Of a DNA stretch of 5,100 nt, positions 1-5,100 are shown in pieces; position 1 is the stretch's first letter, and each line of letters starts with the position of its first letter. The notes under the pieces were generated by a model that saw only the letters and a program-made list of their open reading frames with translations, did not search any database and was not told the origin of the DNA. The position numbers were made by a program, and so were the translations under genes. Source of the stretch: Thiodiazotropha sp037382205 (GTDB lineage Bacteria; Pseudomonadota; Gammaproteobacteria; Chromatiales; Chromatiaceae); contig JARRQD010000280.1 in the NCBI GenBank assembly GCA_037382205.1, positions 1-5,100 on the forward strand. The letters run 5' to 3'.

Positions 1-188
1 ACTGTCATGGCAGGGGTTGAGTGGAGAATGGGTAAAACTGTAACGCCGTGTTCCGTTTCGACTTCCAATCTGGAACGATGTTGAGCGATTACCCGGCCGA
101 TGGTGAAGTTTTCCAACTCCTCCAGAGAGAGTTGCATTTGAAAAGAGGGAGACCAACCCAGTTGGTTGAGTGATTTATGGTTAGACAT
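1..188 (-). CDS. rsgA: Ribosome small-subunit-dependent GTPase A, N-terminal part (runs off left edge)
   Basis: Only the first 62 codons are in the window; the gene continues past the left edge. The start is the ATG complementary to 186-188, followed by MSNHKSLNQLGWSPSF. Seen directly: an LGW...F motif near residues 10-16, a GRV..QHR stretch around residues 33-39, and an LEVETEHGV strand around 43-51. This is the layout of the short-form RsgA N-terminus, where the LGW lead-in is followed by the OB fold that binds 16S rRNA. From family knowledge, RsgA is a circularly permuted GTPase that checks late 30S maturation and is released on GTP hydrolysis. The G-domain motifs lie outside the window, so the call rests on the N-terminus alone and a paralogue is possible. 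A GGGG stretch about 6 bases before the start is a weak ribosome binding site. The usual divergent neighbour orn is absent. Confidence 0.72.
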   Translation of the reverse strand, partial: MSNHKSLNQLGWSPSFQMQLSLEELENFTIGRVIAQHRSRLEVETEHGVTVLPILHSTPAMT

Positions 189-613
189 GAGTGACCCCGA
201 TACTTAATACGCATCGTTATAACAATGATAACAAGATGGGGCGTTGGCCCCGGTTATAAAACCGGGCAGAGACTCAGCGGTATCGAACTATCAGCTGACT
301 GCCCGGGGGGTGTTGATTACACTCATTCGTACCCTCCGGTATTGATTGGTTAATTGTCAGTAAGTTAGCAGAATGCGTTGTCCGGTTCAATCACCTGTCA
401 TCAAAATGGGGGAGTGCCGATTGAGGCTTAGTGACCAGAATAAACTGCCAATGAACGCAAATCATTGTAAATGCTGCAAAGGTATCTTACCGATACGACT
501 TCTTTAGGTAGGTATAGAAGATATAGACGCCCCCTCTTAACCGAGTGCTACCATCATTGATGGATACCTCTACGTGGTAAATTATACCCCCCATCATAAA
601 ATCGGTGGCGTCT
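189..613. other. Gene-free region between rsgA and the IS110 remnant
   Basis: I see no convincing coding sequence on either strand in these 425 bases. The left part (189-304) is the upstream side of rsgA and contains three overlapping inverted repeats. The middle (305-480) shows nothing I can name. It may contain the left end of the IS110-type element, which in this family lacks terminal inverted repeats and so leaves no visible edge. The right part (482-613) is rich in short stem-loops just upstream of the transposase fragment. The divergent gene orn, often found next to rsgA in gammaproteobacteria, is not here. Confidence 0.6.
238..304. repeat. Three overlapping perfect hairpins upstream of rsgA
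   Basis: Three inverted repeats follow one another and share bases. The first pairs ggggc (238-242) with gcccc (247-251) across the loop gttg. The second pairs cccggtt (249-255) with aaccggg (260-266) across ataa. The third pairs gggcag (264-269) with ctgccc (299-304), and is extended inward by tcagc (274-278) with gctga (294-298). Neighbouring hairpins share 3 bases each, so they cannot all form fully at once. None is followed by a run of T on either strand, so ordinary intrinsic terminators are unlikely. If rsgA transcription starts upstream of 304, this would sit in its leader. It could equally be a DNA-level element. Confidence 0.5.
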
Positions 614-615
614 AT
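482..615 (+). ncRNA. Possible remnant of an IS110-type bridge RNA region
   Basis: Directly before the transposase fragment lies a series of stem-loops on the plus strand. gtatc (482-486) pairs with gatac (492-496). cttct (499-503) pairs with agaag (516-520). A 9-bp perfect long-range stem joins atagacgcc (523-531) to ggcgtctat (607-615), enclosing a small hairpin ccatca/tgatgg at 551-563. From established knowledge, IS110-group elements encode a structured bridge RNA in the non-coding DNA between the left end and the transposase gene, with a 5' stem-loop and two internal guide loops. Location and shape fit that scheme. The assignment is inference: no covariance check was possible, short stems arise by chance, and the long stem runs into the transposase start codon. 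The neighbouring transposase is broken, so any RNA would be a fossil. Confidence 0.35.
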
Positions 616-944
616 GAACCATAGATGTAATCTCTATCGGCCTCGATGTCGATGTCGATGATAACCAGTACCACGGATCGGCCCTCAACACTGAGACTGG
701 TGAGGTGATGGCTTTCAAATGCCGTCCCATGTTAAAGGGTTTGCTGGGTCAAATGGACAGGCTCCGAAAAGGCTTCCCCGCCAGGGTATTCAAACTGAGT
801 TATGAGGCATCGTATGTTGGCTATACCCTGCAACGGGATCTTGCTGCCAATGGCTATCACTGCGATGTGGTCGCACCCACCAACATCCACAGCCCCCGAG
901 GAAAACAAGTCAAAACGGATCGTATTGAACATGTTCAGGGCTAA
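614..944 (+). pseudogene. IS110-family (DEDD) transposase, truncated and frameshifted N-terminal fragment
   Basis: An ATG at 614 gives Met-Asn-His, then one extra base at about 623 puts the rest in another frame. From 624 it reads DVISIGLDVDVDDNQYHG and continues open to TAA at 942-944, about 106 residues. Recognisable IS110 features are the first catalytic Asp in GLDV (codon 645-647), the Glu of the YEAS motif (804-806) in KLSYEASYVGYTLQRDL, the DVVAPT strand, and VKTDR with its Asp at 918-920. These are three of the four DEDD residues of the RuvC-like domain. The fourth Asp, normally three residues after the TDR Asp, is Glu here, and homology stops there. The family is usually over 300 residues with a C-terminal serine-containing domain, all missing here. 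A 6-base gatgtc duplication has probably added Val-Asp next to the first Asp. The fragment cannot be active. Confidence 0.82.
926..937. repeat. 12-bp perfect palindrome at the transposase breakpoint
   Basis: The bases tgaacatgttca form a perfect palindrome. It begins exactly where similarity to IS110 transposases ends, after the KTDRI residues, and lies 13 bases beyond the stop codon of the converging lipoprotein gene. It could mark the rearrangement junction or be a coincidental dyad; there is no promoter nearby to suggest an operator. Confidence 0.4.
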
Positions 945-949
945 ACACC

Positions 950-3094
950 TTATCTCCAGGTCAATGTTCCATAAACGTACCTAAGGTGGTCGTGATCCTG
1001 ATCGGTAACCGGCATTGCGCTATCGGAGTTTGCCTTGAGCCGTACATTGCTGGCATCGGCAGCAATGATCCATAGAGAGCCATCCTTGAGTTCGTCACCA
1101 TCGCTCACAGACTTCAGCATGATGTGGCGGTCATCCGGTGACCAGACTGGGCTGACCTCTAAACCCGAGTGGGCTGGCACTGTCAGTTGGGTAAGTTCTG
1201 CTCCGTCAAGGTTACATACCCAAAGATGACGCGCCATGGAAAATACCAGTCTCGTCCCATCATGACTTAAAGCTGGATCGGATACAGGCTCAGGGGCGCG
1301 AAACAGTAGCTGCGGCTCGCCCACCTGATCACCTTCTACCCTGGCCTGGTAGAGTCCGCCTTCCCGGTCCCAGATCAACAGATGGCCGTCAGGTGTCCAA
1401 ACAGGGTGAATGTACTCGCGATCCTCGAAGGTCTTCAAAACGCCGCCTGTTTGCCAGTTCCAAATCGTTACATATTTTTTTCGATCCCGCGCTTCATCAG
1501 TGTATTCAAACTGCAGAGCGATCAGATGATCATCCAAGGGTGAAAATACTATCGCGCCTTCTTTGCGAACATCAAAATCTTCATTCGTTACGGTAATGGA
1601 TTTTACGATATTGCCATTGACATCCAGTATCAGAATATTGTTATTGTCTGTTCGTTCCAGATAGAGAGAAATATAGTTACGATCGGTTGAGAAGCCTAGG
1701 TCGATATCGTTATCGTCACCATTGTCGTCCGTTAGTTTGAGGTATTGTGATTGTTGACCTGTCGCGATATCCAAGCTGCGAATAACAGTGGTGTCTTGCG
1801 AATAGTCATCGTCCACATAGTAGAGTGTACCGCCGATGCCTCGATTGATCTGGGTGGAGGGGGATGGCAATGAACCAGGATTTTCCGGTGGACTATCCAC
1901 CTTGGGCGCCAGTGAAAGGGTGGAGATGATCATCTCTCCGAGGGGGGTAATCGTACCTTCACTATCCAAGCTGCGCATCACCCTTGCAGGGTAAGATCCG
2001 TCCGGCGGCAAACGGGTAGCGGTGCTGTTTGCTGATATCGCATACATCAATCCGGTATTTTCGATGGAGATAATTTCATACAGATCGTCCGAGTACCATT
2101 CGCGCACAAAGGCGATACCACTGAAGTAGCCTTCCGTCAGCATGACGCTCTGCCCATCCAGTGAGAAGACTGGATTGTTTACTCTTGGATCATCAGTGTC
2201 TGTATTGGCATCGTTTTCACGTCGAGTAGTGGCGAACAAATGGAGATTCGTACCATCCTGATTCATGCTCCACACGGTCGCGTTCCGATAAGTAGTACTC
2301 TCCAGCCAGGTGGGTTGTTTGGTTACCAATTCAAAAAGGATACGTGTTCCATCAGGGGATGCAGTTAGGCGCGATGGTTCCCCGGTCATATCTGCTAGGG
2401 ATCGCACCATTACACCATCGAGCTCATAGGCCACATTGGCTGTGTAGATCTCTTTACCGATTGCATAGATGAGCCGGTTGTCCGGTAGCCATTCGAACTC
2501 CTCGATAGCTTGCCTAGACTGGCTGATGATCTCCCCGTTACGGGAGAAGATGGTCAGGTATTCCTGCGTCTCGTTTGGGCACCCCTTTTCATTCTCCCAG
2601 CGTACCGCGATGGCCTGACCGTCCGGCGAGAGTTTGGCAACGCCCCAGAGGTTCTCGTAGACATTGAAACCGGCTTTCAGAAGGTTAGTGTGAATATCGC
2701 GAATTTCAATACGATCTAAATCGATCAGGAATCCGGAGCACTCATCGTCTTCAACCAGGCGATAACCCCGGATTGTCGCGAGGTATTCTTGACCATCCGC
2801 TGAGGGATAGATTGCCACATCTCCTTCGCCGTTTGCGATCTGAGTATACTGGCCCGTGGCCAGATCGACATATGTGCCCCAGCGACTGGCAAACAAGCGG
2901 CCTTGCCAGACTCCGTTGAGAAATTGGCTATCCGTCTCTTCCGGGGTCACCGGAGACGGATTGATTGTGCCCTCCTGAGGATCGTCACTGCCACCCGATC
3001 CACCACCGCATCCAATGAGGATTGCGAGCAGTAAACAGGAGAGCACATGAAAAAACCACACTCCTCTCACTGACACAAACACTTCCCTATGCAT
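950..3094 (-). CDS. Outer-membrane-type lipoprotein with TolB/PD40-like beta-propeller repeats
   Basis: A complete 714-residue protein. The N-terminus has a hydrophobic segment (residues 12-27) ending in the lipobox LIGC, with the lipidated Cys at 29. Glycines and serines follow (30-35), then an acidic, proline-rich linker to about 56. Gly at +2 favours sorting to the outer membrane. The rest shows repeated PD40-type turns, each ahead of a beta strand: LSPDGQAIAV (155), ASPDGTRILF (245), FSLDGQSVML (310), FSPLDDHLIA (517), WTPDGHLLIW (566), LSHDGTRLVF (609) and WSPDDRHIML (651), plus a weaker WLPDNRLIY (202). This suggests one or two propellers, with a proline/serine-rich stretch near 397-414 as a possible divider. 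An acidic run at 455-465 (TDDNGDDNDID) could bind calcium. There is no enzyme active site I can identify. TolB-like propellers usually bind proteins or peptidoglycan partners, so a binding or scaffold role is inference. The start could also be the GTG at codon 7. Confidence 0.82.
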   Translation of the reverse strand: MHREVFVSVRGVWFFHVLSCLLLAILIGCGGGSGGSDDPQEGTINPSPVTPEETDSQFLNGVWQGRLFASRWGTYVDLATGQYTQIANGEGDVAIYPSADGQEYLATIRGYRLVEDDECSGFLIDLDRIEIRDIHTNLLKAGFNVYENLWGVAKLSPDGQAIAVRWENEKGCPNETQEYLTIFSRNGEIISQSRQAIEEFEWLPDNRLIYAIGKEIYTANVAYELDGVMVRSLADMTGEPSRLTASPDGTRILFELVTKQPTWLESTTYRNATVWSMNQDGTNLHLFATTRRENDANTDTDDPRVNNPVFSLDGQSVMLTEGYFSGIAFVREWYSDDLYEIISIENTGLMYAISANSTATRLPPDGSYPARVMRSLDSEGTITPLGEMIISTLSLAPKVDSPPENPGSLPSPSTQINRGIGGTLYYVDDDYSQDTTVIRSLDIATGQQSQYLKLTDDNGDDNDIDLGFSTDRNYISLYLERTDNNNILILDVNGNIVKSITVTNEDFDVRKEGAIVFSPLDDHLIALQFEYTDEARDRKKYVTIWNWQTGGVLKTFEDREYIHPVWTPDGHLLIWDREGGLYQARVEGDQVGEPQLLFRAPEPVSDPALSHDGTRLVFSMARHLWVCNLDGAELTQLTVPAHSGLEVSPVWSPDDRHIMLKSVSDGDELKDGSLWIIAADASNVRLKANSDSAMPVTDQDHDHLRYVYGTLTWR

Positions 3095-3109
3095 CTATCA
3101 CTTCCCTAT
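3080..3109 (-). promoter_or_regulatory. Duplicated ribosome binding site for the lipoprotein gene
   Basis: The 11-base sequence atagggaagtg (minus strand) occurs twice, at 3099-3109 and 3080-3090. The first copy places AGGGAAG 6 bases before the ATG at 3094. The second copy, inside the gene, places the same motif 5 bases before an in-frame GTG at 3076 (codon 7). Starting at that GTG would give a 22-residue signal peptide before the lipidated Cys; the ATG gives 28. Both are normal lengths, so the start is ambiguous and both may be used. Confidence 0.5.
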
Positions 3110-3129
3110 TCACGAATCAAAATAACAAT

Positions 3130-3160
3130 AATATACCCAGCATCGACCAATTACTGTCAA
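3130..3160 (-). promoter_or_regulatory. Likely sigma-70 promoter of the lipoprotein gene
   Basis: On the minus strand a perfect -35 hexamer TTGACA (3155-3160) is followed by TATATT (3130-3135), one base from the -10 consensus TATAAT. The spacer is 19 bases, slightly longer than the ideal 17. Transcription would start near 3123, giving an untranslated leader of about 30 bases before the ATG at 3094. The surrounding DNA is AT-rich. Confidence 0.55.
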
Positions 3161-3401
3161 TAAGGGGTAACCCGTATATGCTAGATAATAATGCCTATAA
3201 GAGCATCTACATTTTCCGGCATAATTCAGTGACGCACTGTTTTGTAAACGGTAATGGAAATTTTACAGATTTTAGTTTGAATAAACGTATTTCTGAACAC
3301 CCATTATTCAAAAAACGAAATGTATCAGTAATTCAATAGCATAAGAGATTTGCTTAGACGAAGCAGTAGATGATATTTCTTTATGATGTGAAATTTTAGG
3401 T

Positions 3402-3439
3402 GTGTCCCGTTTGCCGAGTAACCAGAAGAACAGGGACAC
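3402..3439. repeat. Inverted repeat gtgtccc...gggacac
   Basis: A 7-bp perfect inverted repeat joins gtgtccc (3402-3408) to gggacac (3433-3439) around a 24-base centre. It lies 61 bases past the mscS stop codon. Short repeats with this gtgtccc/gggacac core commonly occur near REP-associated tyrosine transposase genes and as scattered copies in proteobacterial genomes. That link is from memory of the motif, not from a search. There is no T-run after the stem, so a terminator role is weakly supported. Confidence 0.35.
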
Positions 3440-3499
3440 CGTTTGTGTTTTGAACTATACGGATCAGCCTGATGTGCAGAAATCTCTATGGATCTCTCC

Positions 3500-4576
3500 T
3501 CAGGGGTTCTTCAGCATCAGGGTCTGGGTAGGATAGGCGAATTGGATCCCTTCACGTTCGAAAGCTTCGTTAATCTCCAGGTTGATCGCCTGTTGGATAT
3601 CCATATAGAGGTTGTAGTCGGGGCCAAGCACGTAGTAGACGGTCTCGAAGATGAGGGCATAATCTCCGTATTTAAAGAAATGAGAACGGTCGAACCGGGT
3701 CTGCTGCTGTCGTTCGATAGCAGAGCGCATGATGTCAGGGATCTTTATTAGCTGGTCACGACTGGTGTTGTAGATCACGCCTATATCGAAGGCGACCCGC
3801 CGTTCATACATGCGACCATAGTTGCGCAGCCGGCTCTTGAGCAGATCTGAATTGGAGAACACTAACTGTTCTCCCGATAGGCTGCGCACCCGGGTCGTCT
3901 TCAGCCCAACGTGCTCAACACTACCCATGTAATTATCAATGATCAGGAAGTCGCCCACGACAAAAGGCTTGTCGATCAGAATCGACAACGAAGCGAACAG
4001 ATCCCCCAGAATGTTCTGAACCGCAAGTGCCACTGCGACGCCACCGACGCCGAGGCCGGCGATCAGTGCCGTGACATTGTAACCAAGATTGTCGAGGGCG
4101 AGCAGGAACACTGCCAGCCAGATCATGCCGGTGGTGAACATGCTGACGGCGTTGAGTGCAGTGACACTGGCAGGATCTCTCTCCAGCTGTTTCCGGCGAT
4201 AAGCCTCGAAGCTGCTTTTCAATGCACTGTTGACCCAGATGCCGAGCTGTATCAATAGGGAGATGACAACAATCTTGCCAAGGATGTCACTCATCCGGGA
4301 AGGTAGCTCCAAAAACAACGAGCCGAGAAAAACTGCGAGGATTGCGAGAGACCACCATTTGGTTTTCTGAATCAGCGTAACGATGGCATCATCGATCTGG
4401 GTTGCGGTTTTTTCCGCTAAGCGTGATAGCCGTTGTCCGAGAATGCGGATCAGTAGTTTCAATAACAGCAAAGAGGCAACCGTCACGGCAATGGCCGTCA
4501 GCCACATCTCAAGCGGATGACCAGAGAGGTTGAGGTTAAGGGTCTCTTCTAAAAAACGCTTCGCGCTGTCGTTCAT
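3500..4576 (-). CDS. MscS-family small-conductance mechanosensitive ion channel
   Basis: A complete 358-residue inner-membrane channel that would open under membrane tension to release solutes during osmotic downshock. Hydrophobic segments lie near residues 24-46, 74-92, 98-118, 143-163 and 167-200. The last is the pore helix, with the glycine/alanine pattern ALIAGLGVGGVAVALAVQN at 170-188, then the kink and amphipathic part ILGDLFASLSILIDKPF. The beta domain follows (VGDFL at 207-211, GSVEHVGLKTTRVRS at 218-232, NSDLLKSRLRN at 242-252). The C-terminus carries FAYPTQTL (346-353), typical of this family. At 358 residues it is longer than E. coli MscS (286), with two extra N-terminal membrane helices. 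The ATG at 4576 is preceded by a weak TAAGG. The upstream gap and the different neighbours suggest it is transcribed alone. I leave the symbol blank because several MscS paralogue classes share this layout and gating has not been shown. Confidence 0.93.
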   Translation of the reverse strand: MNDSAKRFLEETLNLNLSGHPLEMWLTAIAVTVASLLLLKLLIRILGQRLSRLAEKTATQIDDAIVTLIQKTKWWSLAILAVFLGSLFLELPSRMSDILGKIVVISLLIQLGIWVNSALKSSFEAYRRKQLERDPASVTALNAVSMFTTGMIWLAVFLLALDNLGYNVTALIAGLGVGGVAVALAVQNILGDLFASLSILIDKPFVVGDFLIIDNYMGSVEHVGLKTTRVRSLSGEQLVFSNSDLLKSRLRNYGRMYERRVAFDIGVIYNTSRDQLIKIPDIMRSAIERQQQTRFDRSHFFKYGDYALIFETVYYVLGPDYNLYMDIQQAINLEINEAFEREGIQFAYPTQTLMLKNP

Positions 4577-4988
4577 GCCTTAGGCCTTGATTATTGCGTG
4601 GATCAGCAGTGGATGGTGTTAGGTTAGTAGTATTCTCCCACACAGGCAAACTGAACAAGGGTATCGATATGTGGTTTATTAGCCCTAGCGTTGTGGATAC
4701 CGAGATGAATCTGTTTTTGCGCACCCAAATAAGAAATAGGACACCGGAGCTGCCGACAGAAACTCTGGGCACTTGGCTGGTGACAATAGACACTGATCAG
4801 AGCCAGACACAGAGCCAGAAGACTCGATGAGTAGTTGTACCGAAGTCTACTTGTAAATTAACGATCAGCAAGAGTGGGGATATACGTCACCATTTAAACC
4901 TCCCTGCGTATCGCAAGGCGGTAGATGGAGAGACTCCAAGGTCAGAACCGGAATCGGAAACCTGACCTTCCGGGATCGTAGCTTTCTA
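4577..4988. other. Gene-free region between mscS and the IS4-type transposase end
   Basis: No convincing gene is seen in these 412 bases. Open frames on both strands (minus 4536-4793 and plus 4594-4830) have no recognisable motifs, lack good ribosome binding sites, and the minus one overlaps the start of mscS out of frame. The right part should contain the end of the IS4-type element, since transposase stops usually lie close to an insertion-sequence end, but without the other end in view I cannot place the terminal inverted repeat. The mscS promoter must also lie here; I see no strong consensus match. Confidence 0.55.
4938..4969. repeat. 8-bp perfect hairpin downstream of the IS4-type transposase
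   Basis: aaggtcag (4938-4945) pairs exactly with ctgacctt (4962-4969) around a 16-base loop that itself can form ccg/cgg. It lies 20 bases beyond the transposase stop codon on the minus strand. No T-run follows on either strand, so it is not a typical intrinsic terminator. It may be a subterminal structure of the element. Confidence 0.45.
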
Positions 4989-5100
4989 TTACCCATAAAT
5001 CTTACCATAAAACCGCATTCCCACTACCATATCGGCTAGTTTTGTCAGCCCCCTCCAGATATGCGTAATACCAGGACTCCCATCTCTCTTTCGGGCTAAA
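4989..5100 (-). CDS. IS4-family transposase, C-terminal end (runs off right edge)
   Basis: Entering from the right edge, one minus-strand frame reads LARKRDGSPGITHIWRG (codons from 5099 down) followed by LTKLADMVVGMRFYGKIYG and a TAA at 4989-4991. The (G)FLARK.DG.PG...IWRGL..L pattern is the well-known C-terminal signature of IS4-family DDE transposases, which cut and paste DNA through an RNase H-like fold. The catalytic residues lie outside the window, so whether the gene is intact cannot be judged. The stop sits cleanly after the usual end of the family. The other two frames here give no family pattern. Confidence 0.7.
   Translation of the reverse strand, partial: LARKRDGSPGITHIWRGLTKLADMVVGMRFYGKIYG

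Larger units (their letters stand above)
3095..3499. other. AT-rich gene-free region between lipoprotein gene and mscS
   Basis: These 405 bases hold the lipoprotein promoter at the left and an inverted repeat at 3402-3439. The open frame on the plus strand across 3022-3339 has low-complexity, unrecognisable translation, overlaps the lipoprotein signal-peptide region antisense, and is not called. I see nothing else between about 3165 and 3400, and no clear intrinsic terminator for mscS. Confidence 0.6.

Noticed and set aside
249..266. Hairpin as an intrinsic terminator
   Set aside because: The stem is good but no T-run follows on either strand, and no gene ends into it.
3022..3339. Open frame of 105 residues on the plus strand
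   Set aside because: It starts antisense to the lipoprotein signal peptide, crosses its promoter, is low in complexity and matches no family I know.
3911..4258. Open frame of 115 residues on the plus strand
   Set aside because: It lies wholly antisense inside mscS, whose protein is clearly recognisable, so it is a shadow.
4536..4830. Open frames on both strands upstream of mscS
   Set aside because: No recognisable motifs or good ribosome binding sites; the minus frame overlaps mscS out of frame and the plus frame has no ATG start and no family pattern.
5004..5100. Alternative minus-strand frame at the right edge (FSPKERWESWYYAYLEG...)
   Set aside because: The frame offset by one base gives the IS4-family C-terminal signature and a sensible stop, so this one is a shadow.
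1..5100. CRISPR array, tRNA, rRNA or known riboswitch
   Set aside because: No regularly spaced repeats, no cloverleaf with a CCA-end pattern and no known riboswitch core were found when reading both strands by eye.

Overview
The window looks like a piece of a gammaproteobacterial chromosome of moderate GC. This rests on the short-form RsgA, the type of MscS channel, the glycine-rich lipoprotein and the two insertion-sequence families present; genus cannot be read from the sequence. All intact genes lie on the minus strand. The plus strand carries only a decayed transposase fragment.

Layout, left to right. (1) 1-188, minus: the N-terminal 62 codons of a ribosome-assembly GTPase, RsgA, running off the left edge. 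(2) 189-613: gene-free. It starts with three overlapping perfect hairpins (238-304) in the leader side of rsgA. It ends with a run of stem-loops (482-615) directly upstream of the transposase remnant, where the bridge RNA of an IS110-type element could lie. (3) 614-944, plus: a truncated, frameshifted N-terminal fragment of an IS110-family (DEDD) transposase. Its homology breaks off at a 12-bp palindrome 24 bp from the next stop codon. (4) 950-3094, minus: a 714-residue outer-membrane-type lipoprotein built of TolB/PD40-like beta-propeller repeats. It has a near-consensus promoter and two equally good ribosome binding sites for two possible starts. (5) 3095-3499: AT-rich gene-free DNA with that promoter and an inverted repeat of the gtgtccc/gggacac type. 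(6) 3500-4576, minus: a complete 358-residue MscS-family mechanosensitive channel. (7) 4577-4988: gene-free, with an 8-bp perfect hairpin near its right end. (8) 4989-5100, minus: the C-terminal end of an IS4-family transposase entering from the right edge.

The genes do not form one operon. rsgA, the lipoprotein gene and mscS are separated by gaps of several hundred bases and each probably has its own promoter. The lipoprotein and MscS are both envelope proteins, but nothing in the sequence links them functionally. Two unrelated transposase fragments in 5 kb suggest an area rearranged by insertion sequences. In many gammaproteobacteria orn lies divergent to rsgA; no orn is seen here, which fits rearrangement beside rsgA. 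No clearly new system is evident. The items most worth checking are the possible fossil bridge RNA, the stacked hairpins beside rsgA and the doubled translation start of the lipoprotein.
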